In this document: in pieces, positions 10,757 through 20,674 of the stretch
Layout: every line of letters starts with the position of its first letter
Numbering within the stretch: the first letter of the stretch is position 1
Assembly (NCBI GenBank): GCA_024709845.1
Contig: JANJVX010000195.1
Span: 1-42,151, forward strand
Reading direction: 5' to 3'
Origin: Burkholderiaceae bacterium
GTDB lineage: Bacteria; Pseudomonadota; Gammaproteobacteria; Burkholderiales; Burkholderiaceae_C
DNA: 42,151 nt
Program-made: the position numbers and the translations under genes
The notes under the pieces: model-generated
Told to the model about the DNA's origin: nothing
What the model saw: the letters and a program-made list of their open reading frames with translations, nothing else
Database searches by the model: none

Positions 10757-10811
10757 GCTATTGATTAAATAGCTGCTTGCGCTTATTGGCAGAGCGCTAG
10801 AGCCGTTTTTT
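10757..10811 (+). repeat. Dispersed hairpin repeat family 1, copy C (rsmD-coaD intergenic)
   Basis: GCTATTGATTAAATAGCTGCTTGCGCTTATTGGCAGAGCGCTAGAGCCGTTTTTT. Confidence 0.88.
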
Positions 10812-10842
10812 GCATTATTTTTCGCTCCACAGGAATCCGTCC

Positions 10843-11331
10843 ATGACCCAGAACGTTCTTGCCGTCTACCCCGGCACCTTCGACCCGATCACGCTGGGCC
10901 ATGAAGACCTGGTGCGCCGCACGGCGCAACTGTTCGACCGGGTGATCGTGGCCGTGGCCATCGCCCACCACAAGAAAACCCTGTTCACCCTGGACGAGCG
11001 CATGGACATGGCCCGCGAGGCGCTGCGCGACTGCCCGCAGGTGAGCGTGGAACCCTTCGAGGGCCTGGTGACCGAGTTCACCGCCGCGCGCGGTGGCTCG
11101 GCCATGGTGCGTGGCCTGCGCTCGGGCACCGACTTTGACTACGAATTCCAGCTCGCGGGCATGAACCGTGCGCTGATGCCGCGCATCGAGACGGTGTTCC
11201 TCACGCCCAGCAGCCAGTACCAGTTCATCAGCAGCACGCTGGTGCGAGAGATCGCCACGCTGGGGGGGGATGTGACGCAGTTCGTCTCACCCGTGGTGCA
11301 CGCACGGCTGATGGACAAGCTGGGGCGCTGA
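10843..11331 (+). CDS. coaD: Pantetheine-phosphate adenylyltransferase
   Basis: VLAVYPGTFDPITLGHEDLVRR...MVRGLRSGTDFDYEFQLAGMNRALMPRIETVFL; CoaD signatures. Confidence 0.96.
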   Translation: MTQNVLAVYPGTFDPITLGHEDLVRRTAQLFDRVIVAVAIAHHKKTLFTLDERMDMAREALRDCPQVSVEPFEGLVTEFTAARGGSAMVRGLRSGTDFDYEFQLAGMNRALMPRIETVFLTPSSQYQFISSTLVREIATLGGDVTQFVSPVVHARLMDKLGR

Positions 11332-11343
11332 GAACCGGTTCTC
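11330..11343. repeat. 14-bp perfect palindrome GAGAACCGGTTCTC at convergent gene ends
   Basis: Read directly; overlaps the coaD stop and lies between convergent coaD and the EAL gene. Confidence 0.6.
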
Positions 11344-11362
11344 GGAACCTGTTGACGTTCTC

Positions 11363-13105
11363 TCAGGCCAGACTCGCACGTTCGGGTCGATATCCGGCAA
11401 AAAAGCGTTCTGCCTCGGGGGCAGGTACGGGGCGGCTGCACAGATAGCCCTGGAACTGCTCGCAGCCGAGCTGGCGAAGAAGCTCCAGTTGTTCGCGGTG
11501 TTCGACCCCTTCGGCGATCACATGCATGCCAAAGCTGTGCGCCATGGCGATGATGGCCCGGGTGATGGCCACGTCGCCCGCATCTCCGGGAATGTTGCGC
11601 ACAAAGCCCTGGTCGATCTTCAGGGCGTCGAGTGGATAGCGCTTGAGGTAGGACAGGCTGGAATAGCCGGTCCCAAAGTCGTCCATCGACAGTTGCACGC
11701 CCAGGGCCTTGCAACCCTGCATCAGGCCCAGGGTGCTGGTTACGCTGTGCAGGGCGATGCTTTCGGTCACTTCCAGCTCCAGCACGTGGGGGGGGAGCCC
11801 TGTGTCGTGCAGTACGGTGCGCACCAGGGAGGGCAGGTCCTCGCGGGCAAACTGGCGCACCGACAGATTGACGGCTACATGGAAATCATCGCGCCCCTGG
11901 CTGCGCACCCATTGCGCCGCCTGCGCAGCCGCGGTGCGCAGCACCCATTCGCCGATGGGGATGATGACGTCGCTTTCTTCGGCCACGGGGATGAATTCCC
12001 CGGGTGAAACCCAGCCAAGCTCCGGGTGCTGCCAGCGCAGCAAGGCTTCAAAACCCACGAGCGCGCCATCGCTGATGCGGATCTGTGGCTGGTAGAACAG
12101 GCGCAGTTCGCCCTGGTCCAGCGCCCTGTGCAGGGCGTTGTTCAGGCGCAAGCGGCGCACGACCTGCTGGGACTGTGCCGCGTCAAAAAGTTGCCAGCTT
12201 CCGGGGCCGCGGGGTTTGGCGTGGTACAGCGCCGCCTCGGCCTGGCCGACCAGCGTGGCGTGCTGGATCTCGCTGTCCTGGTGTTCGCTGGCACCGGCGC
12301 AGGCGCTCAGGAAAAGGTTTTGCCCATTGACCTCCAGCGGTTGCGTGACTGCGGCGAGGATGGCCTGCACGCGCTGGATCAGTGCATCGGGCTCCAGATC
12401 GGCAAGGCAGACCAGGAACAGGTCGCCCGAGAGGCGGCCGACAAATCCATGCTCGGGGGGGTGGGTGAATGGCAGCTGTTGCACCAGTGCGCACAGGCGT
12501 TGTGCCGTCTCGCGCAGCACGGTGTCGCCTGCGGGGCGGCCCAGGGATTCGTTGATCTTGGCAAAGCCATGCAGGCCCACGCACACCACGGCGCAGCCCC
12601 GCCCGTTTTCGCGGCTGCGCTGCAGCACCTGGGCCATTTGCGCCTCGAAGGCTTCTTTCAGGGGCAGGGCGGTCAGCGCATCCAGTCCGCCGCCGGCGGC
12701 GGCCGCACTGTGCAGGTGGGCCTGCGCCAGGCGAAGGCTGGCGCTGCGCGCCAGGCGGCTCTGCAGGGTGGTGAGCAGTTCCTCGCGCTGGTAGGGCTTG
12801 GTGAGGTAGTCGTCGGCGCCCACGTTCATGCCGGCGCGGATGTCGCTGCGGTCGGCCTTGGCCGACAGCATGATGATGGGTGTGGTGCACAGTTGCATGT
12901 CCGTGCGCATGGCCTGCACCAGGCCGAATCCATCCAGGTGAGGCATCATCACGTCGGTGATGAGCAGGTCCGGCGTGTTCTGGCGTGCCAGGGCCAGGGC
13001 CTCGTTGCCATCGCTGGCGACCAAGACGTCATAGCCCTCCATTTCGAGCAGCCATTGCAGGTTTTGGCGCAGCGCGGGCTCGTCTTCTGCGATCAGGATT
13101 TTCAT
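11363..13105 (-). CDS. Response regulator with REC, degenerate GGDEF and EAL domains (probable c-di-GMP phosphodiesterase)
   Basis: MKILIAEDEPALRQNLQWLLEMEGYDVLVASDGNEAL...; RLSGDLF in place of GGDEF; FEALLRWQHPELGW and DDFGTGYSSLSYLKRYPLDALKID intact. Confidence 0.9.
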   Translation of the reverse strand: MKILIAEDEPALRQNLQWLLEMEGYDVLVASDGNEALALARQNTPDLLITDVMMPHLDGFGLVQAMRTDMQLCTTPIIMLSAKADRSDIRAGMNVGADDYLTKPYQREELLTTLQSRLARSASLRLAQAHLHSAAAAGGGLDALTALPLKEAFEAQMAQVLQRSRENGRGCAVVCVGLHGFAKINESLGRPAGDTVLRETAQRLCALVQQLPFTHPPEHGFVGRLSGDLFLVCLADLEPDALIQRVQAILAAVTQPLEVNGQNLFLSACAGASEHQDSEIQHATLVGQAEAALYHAKPRGPGSWQLFDAAQSQQVVRRLRLNNALHRALDQGELRLFYQPQIRISDGALVGFEALLRWQHPELGWVSPGEFIPVAEESDVIIPIGEWVLRTAAAQAAQWVRSQGRDDFHVAVNLSVRQFAREDLPSLVRTVLHDTGLPPHVLELEVTESIALHSVTSTLGLMQGCKALGVQLSMDDFGTGYSSLSYLKRYPLDALKIDQGFVRNIPGDAGDVAITRAIIAMAHSFGMHVIAEGVEHREQLELLRQLGCEQFQGYLCSRPVPAPEAERFFAGYRPERASLA

Positions 13106-14757
13106 GGTGTGCTCCCGGTGAGCGGCAAGGTGATGGTGAAGCAGCTTCCTGCGCCGACCTGACTTTGCAGCGTGATGGTGCCGCCATGGCGCTGCACCGC
13201 CTGCTGGACGATGGCCAGACCCAGCCCCGTGCCCGGAATGGCCCCCACGTTGCTGGCGCGCTGAAAGCCCTTGAACAGACCGGCCTGGTCGGCCTCGGGG
13301 ATGCCAATGCCCTGGTCGCTCACCACGATCTCCAGGTTGTGGGCTTTCTGGCGCGCGCGCAGCAGGATGTTGCCGCCCTGGGGGGAGTACTTGAGTGCAT
13401 TGGTCAGCAGATTGCTCAAAATGTGGCGCAGCAACCCTGCATCGAGCAGGTGGGTTTGGGTCTCTTCGGGCAAGTCCAGTTGCCACTGGACGCGTTGGTA
13501 GGCCGTGGTCATGGCGCTGCGCAGCTCGTCCAGCAGCGACTGGCAAAACGGCGCCAGGGCCATGGGGGCCGGGCGAAATTCCAGCTGGCCTGCATCATGC
13601 CGCCCGATGAGCAGCACGTTGTCGAGCAGGTGCGTCATGCGCTGCACGGCATCCTCAATTTTGTCCAGGGTGGTCTGCTTCTGCAGGGCTGTCATGCGCG
13701 CCTCGTAGTGCTGCAGCAGTTCCACCGAGCCGTGGATGGTCGCCAGGGGGGTTCGGAATTCGTGCGACGCCATCGAGATGAACCGCGCCTTGAGGTTCGC
13801 GATTTCGACCTGGTTCTCGATGGCCTGGCGTTGTGCCGCCTCGGCGCGCAGGCGGGCTGTGGCATCCACCACGAACATCAGCGTGGCAGGGCGCCCTTCC
13901 CACTCCAGGGTGACGGCCGAGAGTTCGAGCGAACGGACTTCGCCGGACGGGGTGACGATCCGGAAGCCATAGTGCTCTTCGACCGGCTCGCCATGCAGGC
14001 GCCGCTGGTGGCGATCGATCATGGCGGATACGTCTTCGGGGTGAACGGTGGAGGTGAAGGGGTGGCTGAGCAGGTATTCGTGTGAATATCCGACAATGCG
14101 TTCGAGCGCCGGATTGACAAAGACCATGTGTCCGTCCTGCACCACCACCACGCCAACGCCGACCTTTTCGATCACGCTGCGGTAGCGCTCCTCGGATTTG
14201 CGCAGCGCATCCAGGGCTTGGTGGCGTTCGATGGCGCTGCCCAATTGGTGCGCGACGAAGTTCAGGATGTCCGCGTCTTCGGGGGTGTAGAACTGCGTTC
14301 CGCTGTAGTCCTGCACCGCCACCACGCCGCCGATGCGTCCGCGGATGGTGATGGGAACGCCCAGCCAGGAGTTGAAGCTGGCGTCTCCGCGCACGCTGGT
14401 CACTTCTCCGCTGTGTGCCAGCCGGGCAAGGCGCTCTTGGTCGACGATCTGGGGTTGCCCGGTGCGCAGGACGAAATCCGTCAACCCCCGGCGCACCGGG
14501 ACATTGCTCTGCTGCAAGGCATTGCCGTCGCGTTCATCCACATAGTAGGGGAAGTGGTTGGTTTGCTGCGTAGCGTTGTGCAGGCACACATAGCAATTGG
14601 GAGCGTGGATCAGTTCGGCCAGCAGGAAGTGGATGTCGCGCAAGAAGTCGTGCAGGGTCAGCCCGGCGCTGGCGCGCTCGGCCATGCGGAAGAACACGTT
14701 CTGCAGCAGGGCAGCGCGCAGCGCGTCGGCGGAAGGGGGTGGGGTGGTTTCCGTCAT
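13102..14757 (-). CDS. GAF-PAS sensor histidine kinase
   Basis: GAF-like N-terminus, PAS, SMASHEFRTPLATIHGSVELL H-box, NLLTNALKYSPQGG N-box, VSDQGIGIP, GTGLGLAIVQQAV; ATGA overlap with the next gene. Confidence 0.92.
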   Translation of the reverse strand: MTETTPPPSADALRAALLQNVFFRMAERASAGLTLHDFLRDIHFLLAELIHAPNCYVCLHNATQQTNHFPYYVDERDGNALQQSNVPVRRGLTDFVLRTGQPQIVDQERLARLAHSGEVTSVRGDASFNSWLGVPITIRGRIGGVVAVQDYSGTQFYTPEDADILNFVAHQLGSAIERHQALDALRKSEERYRSVIEKVGVGVVVVQDGHMVFVNPALERIVGYSHEYLLSHPFTSTVHPEDVSAMIDRHQRRLHGEPVEEHYGFRIVTPSGEVRSLELSAVTLEWEGRPATLMFVVDATARLRAEAAQRQAIENQVEIANLKARFISMASHEFRTPLATIHGSVELLQHYEARMTALQKQTTLDKIEDAVQRMTHLLDNVLLIGRHDAGQLEFRPAPMALAPFCQSLLDELRSAMTTAYQRVQWQLDLPEETQTHLLDAGLLRHILSNLLTNALKYSPQGGNILLRARQKAHNLEIVVSDQGIGIPEADQAGLFKGFQRASNVGAIPGTGLGLAIVQQAVQRHGGTITLQSQVGAGSCFTITLPLTGSTP

Positions 14758-16646
14758 GTGGCCTCGTGCTGTGTGCCCAAGGGCAGCACCACCGTGAAGC
14801 GGGTACCGTGATTGACGGAGCTTTCCACTTCGATCCGCCCCTGGTGCAATTGCACGGCTGTCTTGACGATGGCCAGCCCCAGGCCGGTGCCGGCGATGTG
14901 CCCCACGTTGCTGGCGCGGTGAAAGCTGTCGAACAAGTGATCGATTTCCGCAGCAGGGATGCCAATGCCCTGGTCCTGCACCACGAAGACCAGCTCCTTG
15001 TTGTTTGGGGCATGTGCCGTGAATCGAATTTCCCCGCCCTGGGGCGAGTATTTGAAGGCGTTGGTGAGCAGGTTGGAAAAAATGTGGCGCAGCAGCTTTT
15101 CGTCGGCCAGCACCGGTTCCGGCAGAAGGCTCCAGTCGGTGTGCAGTGTGCACTGGGAACTGCGCCACTGGGCCTGGACATCGTCCACCAGGGTTTGGCA
15201 CCAGGTTTTCAGATTCAGGGGGGCGGGCTTGAATTCGAGCATGCCTGCGTCGGAGCGTCCCAGCATCAGCACACGGTCCAGCATGTGGGTCATGCGGTGC
15301 ACGCTGTCCTGGATGGTGTGCAGGACGTCCTGGCGATCCTTGCCGGAAAGGCGCTCGCTGTAATGTGTGAGCAGCTCGACGGAGGAAAGAATGGCTGCCA
15401 ACGGGGTACGGAATTCGTGGCTGGTCATGGCCACAAAGCGTGAGCGCAGCTCATTCAGCTCCTTTTGCTGGGCCAGCGCCCGGTGGGTCTCCAGTTCGGC
15501 CTGCCGCCGTTCGGTGATGTCCAGCAGCGTCCAGATCACACCGGCGTCGGGCTGGAAGGGTTCCACGCATTGGCCATCCATTTGGACCCACAGCATGCGT
15601 CCATCGCAGCGGCGCAGGGCGCGCTCGTGGGAATAGGTGCTGTGTGCGGCCAGTGCGGCGTGCTGAATGCGGCCCAGTTCCTCCCATTCGGTATGGCTGT
15701 CGTACAGAAACTCCGTGCTTTTTCCCAGCAGCTGAGTGTCTGTGTAGCCCAGCATGTCGGCAATGCGCCGGTTGGTCCACTGGATCGTCCGGCCCTTGAC
15801 CAGCGCCATGCCGACCAGGGCTGTATTCAAAAGTGCTTCGCGTTCGGCCCAGGTCCGCTGCAATGCGGCATCGGCCACCTTGCGCTCGGTAATATCGGAA
15901 AAAAAGGTCAGGGTGGCGCCTGCGCCGTCCCAGGGGACCAGGGTCACACCGATGTCGAGCCATCGCACCATGCCGTCCGGCATGAGCAGACGAATCTCGT
16001 AGCGGTTGGGTACATCTTCTCCGGCGAGGCGCCGACGTCTGCGTTCGTCGACCATCGCACGGTCATCCGGATGGATGAGATGCAAATAGCCCTTGCGCAT
16101 CAGCTCTTCCTTGTCCATGTGCAAGAGCTCGGCGGCCCGCCGGTTGACGAATGCGAAATGCCCGTCCTGAACCACGAGCATGCCTTCGCCTGAGTGCTCG
16201 ACCACCAGGCGGTAACGCTCTTCCGAATGCCGCAGCGCCTCGACCATGGCGCGCTGTTCGGTCACTTCGGTGAAATAGGTGAGGGTGGCAGGTTTCCCCT
16301 CCCAGGGCACGACCCGGGGGCGTACGCTGAGCCAGCGCACCACGCCGTCCTGCCCAATGTGGCGCAGTTCCTCGTTGGCATGGGGATCGGGGTGGCTCTG
16401 CAGTGCGGCGCGCAGTGCCAGGGCGCGGGGCTGGTCTTCCGGATGCAGCCAGACCACGGGATCGGCCCCCATGAGCTTGTGAAGGGGGATGCGCAAGATG
16501 TCGACCGCCATGCGGTTGGCGAACACCACCCGGTCGTCCTGCACCACGAACAAGCCCTCTGCCAGGTTTTCGACCACCTGGCGGCATTGCTCCTGCGAGT
16601 TGTAGCCGGGCAGGTCGACCGAGGAGGTGGTGGAGGGGCTGGTCAT
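14754..16646 (-). CDS. Multi-PAS sensor histidine kinase
   Basis: Three PAS-like segments; AMTSHEFRTPLAAILSSVELL H-box; HATPase motifs NLLTNAFKYSPQGG, VQDQGIGIP, GTGLGLAIVK. Confidence 0.92.
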   Translation of the reverse strand: MTSPSTTSSVDLPGYNSQEQCRQVVENLAEGLFVVQDDRVVFANRMAVDILRIPLHKLMGADPVVWLHPEDQPRALALRAALQSHPDPHANEELRHIGQDGVVRWLSVRPRVVPWEGKPATLTYFTEVTEQRAMVEALRHSEERYRLVVEHSGEGMLVVQDGHFAFVNRRAAELLHMDKEELMRKGYLHLIHPDDRAMVDERRRRRLAGEDVPNRYEIRLLMPDGMVRWLDIGVTLVPWDGAGATLTFFSDITERKVADAALQRTWAEREALLNTALVGMALVKGRTIQWTNRRIADMLGYTDTQLLGKSTEFLYDSHTEWEELGRIQHAALAAHSTYSHERALRRCDGRMLWVQMDGQCVEPFQPDAGVIWTLLDITERRQAELETHRALAQQKELNELRSRFVAMTSHEFRTPLAAILSSVELLTHYSERLSGKDRQDVLHTIQDSVHRMTHMLDRVLMLGRSDAGMLEFKPAPLNLKTWCQTLVDDVQAQWRSSQCTLHTDWSLLPEPVLADEKLLRHIFSNLLTNAFKYSPQGGEIRFTAHAPNNKELVFVVQDQGIGIPAAEIDHLFDSFHRASNVGHIAGTGLGLAIVKTAVQLHQGRIEVESSVNHGTRFTVVLPLGTQHEAT

Positions 16647-16729
16647 TGTGTCGGGTGGGTGAGGTGTGCGGCGCGATTCAGGCGCGCTTTCGTGGGGGTG
16701 TGGGCAAGGCAGGTGGGTTCACGCCCTCT

Positions 16730-17125
16730 TCAGGCCGCGTGCGGGGTCTGTGTAGGGCGCAGTGCCCGGGTGATGCGCTCTTGCAGCAGGGCGGCCGAGA
16801 ACGGTTTGACAATGAAATCGCTGATCCCTGAGGCCAGTGCAATGCGAACCTGGTCGACGGCGTTTTCCCCGGTGATCATGATGAACGGCAGATGCTGCGT
16901 TTTGGGGTTCTCGCGCACACGCAGCAACAACTCCAGTCCATCGATTTTGGGCATGTTCCAGTCGCACAGGACCAGGTCGTAGTGCAGGGTGCACAGCGCT
17001 TCCCATGCTTCCTGGCCATTGTGTGCCGCAGTGACCTGGTGGTAGCCCATGGCGCGGAGCAGGCGGCACTGGGTGTCGCGCATGATTTGCTGGTCCTCGG
17101 CCAGCAGGATCCTGGTTTCGTGCAT
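16730..17125 (-). CDS. Single-domain response regulator (CheY-like)
   Basis: MHETRILLAEDQQIMRDTQCRLLRAMGYHQVTAAHNGQEAWEALCTLHYDLVLCDWNMPKIDGLELL...MITGE...FIVKPFSAALL. Confidence 0.92.
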   Translation of the reverse strand: MHETRILLAEDQQIMRDTQCRLLRAMGYHQVTAAHNGQEAWEALCTLHYDLVLCDWNMPKIDGLELLLRVRENPKTQHLPFIMITGENAVDQVRIALASGISDFIVKPFSAALLQERITRALRPTQTPHAA

Positions 17126-17349
17126 CGTTGCTTCCTCATCCGTGGCTGGGGCATGGCCGCCGAAGTCGCAAAGGGGTGGTAGCGGCATTAAATGCAGGCA
17201 CGGCGAGCTCTGTCAAGCGGACCGCGCCGCTGTGTCAGCAGGGGTGGCTGATCAGGTCTTCCGACCTGGTGTCATCGCAGGTGCGCCAGTGCGACGGTGC
17301 GTTCGGCCGTTGTGCAGGCGCAACGTGGCAGGGCGGGGGCGTTCACTCC

Positions 17350-18435
17350 TCAGTTCGCACGCTGCTCCACCACCGTGTCATGCACGAAGCGCAATTTGCG
17401 CAGTGCGCCCGGCGACAGGGCGAACGGGTAGGCGTCCTGCTGGCCCAGGCTGCGGTTCAGGCTGTTGAGCAGCAGGGTCAGTGGCACCCACTGGCGCACC
17501 ATGGTGTCAAACCCTGGCGCGGGGGTGGCGAAAGGATCGGCCACATGCTCGCGCAGGGGGGGCGGGGTGCCGGGTTCCGGCACGCTCAGGCTGGTGGCGT
17601 AGGCGGCGGCGGTTTCCAGCAGGTCCACCATGTGCAGGTAGTGTGCCCAGGTTTCTGCCCAGTCTTCCCAGGGGTGGGCCGCGGCATAGGCGCTCACATG
17701 CTGCGGGTGCCAGTCAGGGGCGGGTTGGCGGGCGTAATGCGCCTGCAGCGCGGCGGCGTAATCCATCCGTTCGTCACCGAACACGGCCCGGAAAGCATCC
17801 AGCCGCCCGCCGCCCTGCACCAGCCTGTCCCAATAAAAGTGGCCTGACTCGTGGCGTAGGTGGCCGATCAGCGTGCGGTAGGGCTCATGCAGGGCCACGC
17901 GCAGGCGGGCGCGTTCATCGTCGTCGGCCTCGGCCACGTTCAGCGTGATGGTGCCGCCGTGGTGGCCGGTGACGATGGCGGGCGTGCCGGGCAGGTCGGC
18001 CAGGAAGGCGTAGGCCGGCCCGGCACCGGCCGGGGCATGCTCATCCGTGGGTTGCAGGCCAAGCCTGGCCAGGGTGTAGAAGAGCTGACGCTTGGCGCCC
18101 TCGATGCGGGCCCAGCGCAGGCGGTGCGAGGGGTCTGAAAGATCGGGCAGGCGCTGTGTCTGGCGGCAGGCCACGCACAGCAGATGCGGGCTGGCGGCGG
18201 GAACGGCAAAGTTGCAGGCTCCCCAGGTGCTCTGGTTGTAGCACGGGCGGTAGAGCGCGCCCGGTGTTTCGCTGCCGAGTCTGCGCCACAGGCCACTGCC
18301 GGCTTCGGGGGCGGGGGTCAACGCACCCAGCGTGAGCTGGTCGGGCAGAAATGCCAATGCGCTGCCGCAGTGCATGCACTGCACGTTGTCAAAAAAAACC
18401 AGGTGGCCGCAATGGCCGCAGTTGTAAACCCGCAT
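17350..18435 (-). CDS. Putative zinc-ribbon / zinc-binding metallopeptidase (COG4307-like)
   Basis: MRVYNCGHCGHLVFFDNVQCMHCGSAL zinc ribbon; LIGHLRHESGHFYWDRLV HExxH-type motif. Confidence 0.85.
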   Translation of the reverse strand: MRVYNCGHCGHLVFFDNVQCMHCGSALAFLPDQLTLGALTPAPEAGSGLWRRLGSETPGALYRPCYNQSTWGACNFAVPAASPHLLCVACRQTQRLPDLSDPSHRLRWARIEGAKRQLFYTLARLGLQPTDEHAPAGAGPAYAFLADLPGTPAIVTGHHGGTITLNVAEADDDERARLRVALHEPYRTLIGHLRHESGHFYWDRLVQGGGRLDAFRAVFGDERMDYAAALQAHYARQPAPDWHPQHVSAYAAAHPWEDWAETWAHYLHMVDLLETAAAYATSLSVPEPGTPPPLREHVADPFATPAPGFDTMVRQWVPLTLLLNSLNRSLGQQDAYPFALSPGALRKLRFVHDTVVEQRAN

Positions 18436-18514
18436 GGGCAGAGCTTACCTGTTGTGGGCCATGCCAATGTGCAGGCCCGCACTGGGGCGGGCTCTTGCAC
18501 AGAGCGGACGTGGG

Positions 18515-18850
18515 CTATGGGCGTACCACGATGCTGTTGCGCACCTCGCGCACATGGCGCGTGGTGCGGGCAATGTTCTCGGCGCGGTCGCGCTCCTGCT
18601 GCGACTTGGCGAAGCCCGACAGTTGCACCGTGCCGTTGAGCGTTTCCACGCTGATGGCGGTGGCCGAGACGGTTCTGTCCTCGGCCATCTTGGCCTTGAC
18701 GGCGGTGGTGATGGCGGCGTCGTCGACGTAGGCCCCCACGGTCTGCTGTTCGCGCACCACCGAGCAGCCGGTGGTTGCAATGGTGGCGCCCGCCAGCAGG
18801 GCAAAGGCCATGGAGCGTGCGTATTTCAGGGCTTGTTGTGGCGTGTTCAT
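18515..18850 (-). CDS. BON-domain lipoprotein
   Basis: MNTPQQALKYARSMAFALLAGATIATTGCSVV lipobox; DDAAITTAVKAKMAEDRTVSATAISVETLNGTVQLSGFAKS BON pattern. Confidence 0.9.
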   Translation of the reverse strand: MNTPQQALKYARSMAFALLAGATIATTGCSVVREQQTVGAYVDDAAITTAVKAKMAEDRTVSATAISVETLNGTVQLSGFAKSQQERDRAENIARTTRHVREVRNSIVVRP

Positions 18851-18891
18851 GGGAGGATCCTTGTGGGTGTGGAAGTTGGGGTGAGGGGCGT

Positions 18892-19056
18892 TCAGCCCCG
18901 TTTGATCAGGCCAAAGACAAAGGTCAGCACGGCCATGACGATGAAGATGAAAAAGAGAATCTTGGCGATGCCGACGGCCCCGGCGGCGATGCCGCCAAAG
19001 CCGAAAAGGGCCGCAATCAGTGCGATGACCAGAAAAACAACTGCGTAGTGCAACAT
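18892..19056 (-). CDS. DUF1328-family small membrane protein (54 aa)
   Basis: Manual minus-strand translation: [54 protein letters not shown]; below the length cut-off of the supplied ORF track. Confidence 0.9.
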   Translation of the reverse strand: MLHYAVVFLVIALIAALFGFGGIAAGAVGIAKILFFIFIVMAVLTFVFGLIKRG

Positions 19057-19193
19057 GTTTTACTCCTTGGTGGGGCGCACAGGCCGTATTGCCGTGCACT
19101 TGTCTGCACTGTAGGGTGGCCAAACCGCTGGGCTTGCAGGTGCGAAGGGGGTTAGATTGTCAGCGCAGCGCAGGGGCCGCCGTAGGAAACCGC

Positions 19194-20570
19194 CTACTCC
19201 GGCCGCGCCGGACTGCCTGCGGCAGGGGCGGGTGTGCTGGAAGGCAGGATGGCGGCGACCAGCGTGCCCTCGCCGGGCCTGGAGGTGATGGTCAGCCGGC
19301 CGCCCACGGCCTCCACGCGCTGGCGCATGCCCAGCAGGCCGTGCCGGCTGCGTTCGATGCGGGCAGGGTCGAACCCCTGGCCATCGTCGCGAATCTGCAC
19401 CGCCACATGCCGGGGGTGCTGATGCACCGTCACCAGCACCTTGCGTGCCTGTGCGTACTTGCCGATGTTGGTGAGCGACTCCTGCACCATGCGATAGACC
19501 GTAAGCTGGGTGGCTTCGGGCAGCGTGACCGTTTCCAGGCTGGTCTGCACCTCGATGCCGGCACCCCGGGAAAACTCGTGCGCCAGGATTTCCAGGGAAG
19601 CTGTCAGCCCGAGGTTCGAGAGGGATGAGGGACGCAGGTCTTCGATGATGCGGCGTTTGAGCGCAATCACGCCGTTGAGGGTTTCGCTCAGATGCCGCAG
19701 GCGATCAACCACCTCCGTGCCCTGGTCGCCAAGCCGTGACTTGAGACGCGCCACATCCAGCTTGGCTGCGGTGAGCAGCGCGCCGAGCTCGTCGTGCAAC
19801 TCGCGCGCCAGGTGGCCGCGTTCATCCTCACGCACCTGCTGCAGGTGGTTGGCCAGGTCGTTGAGCGTGGCAGTGCGCTCACGCACCAGGTCTTCGAGCC
19901 GGGAGCGCTCTGTTTCGAGCACCGCCTGCTCGCGTTCGGTGGCCTGCTGAAGCGCACGCGTCTGGCGCAGGTAGAGGTGAAAGGCGAGCAGACCGATGGC
20001 CGTCACCAGGGCGATGCCCAGGCGCGAAAGCCAGAGCGACTGGGCGATTTCCGCCTGGCTGCGTGCCACCCGCGCGGTATTGCGCTCCACCAGTGTGCGG
20101 GCATGCTGGCGAATGGCGTCCATGTTCTGTTTGCCCACGTCGGTGCTGATGACGAACTTCCAGGCGTCCTCCTGTCCCTTGCGCCGCAGGCTCAGGCTCA
20201 GGTCGAGTTCGGACATCTTGCGTGCGACCTGTTGCGACAGCTGCAGGTAATCGTCCAGGTCTTGCGAGGACTCTGCGAACTGACTGCGCAGCTCTTCCAG
20301 ATTGGCATGGATGGTGGCATTGGCGCTTTGGTAGGGCTCCAGGTAGCGTTCGTCGCCGGTGAGCAGGTAGCCGCGCAGACCGGTTTCAGCGTCCAGCATG
20401 CTTTGCAGCAGGCGGCTGACCGACGTCCGGGCCTTCTGCCATTCGTTCAGCTCATTCAGGGCTGCGTGGGATCGGTGGTAACCCGCTTCGTTGATGCCGA
20501 TCAGCGTGAGTGCCGCCAGCATGGCCAGGGGCAGGCTGACGGCGATTCTGTGCAATGAAGTCCAGCGCAT
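19194..20570 (-). CDS. CHASE3-type sensor histidine kinase (HisKA_3 / NarX-like)
   Basis: N-terminal TM, AETGLRGYLLTGDERYLEPY CHASE3 pattern, second TM, HLARELHDELGALLTAAKLDVARLK HisKA_3. Confidence 0.92.
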   Translation of the reverse strand: MRWTSLHRIAVSLPLAMLAALTLIGINEAGYHRSHAALNELNEWQKARTSVSRLLQSMLDAETGLRGYLLTGDERYLEPYQSANATIHANLEELRSQFAESSQDLDDYLQLSQQVARKMSELDLSLSLRRKGQEDAWKFVISTDVGKQNMDAIRQHARTLVERNTARVARSQAEIAQSLWLSRLGIALVTAIGLLAFHLYLRQTRALQQATEREQAVLETERSRLEDLVRERTATLNDLANHLQQVREDERGHLARELHDELGALLTAAKLDVARLKSRLGDQGTEVVDRLRHLSETLNGVIALKRRIIEDLRPSSLSNLGLTASLEILAHEFSRGAGIEVQTSLETVTLPEATQLTVYRMVQESLTNIGKYAQARKVLVTVHQHPRHVAVQIRDDGQGFDPARIERSRHGLLGMRQRVEAVGGRLTITSRPGEGTLVAAILPSSTPAPAAGSPARPE

Positions 20571-20674
20571 GGAATTTCTCCGTGGTCAGCGCGGAATGCG
20601 CAAATCGGGATAATGAAACAGTCCACCAATTCCATGCAGGCGCGGCCGATGGCTTGCGCACGGAGAGTTTGTCA

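Noticed and set aside
17251-17270. ATCAGGTC-TTCC-GACCTGGT inverted repeat upstream of the response-regulator gene
   Set aside because: Short stem with no U-tract or other supporting signal; may be chance.
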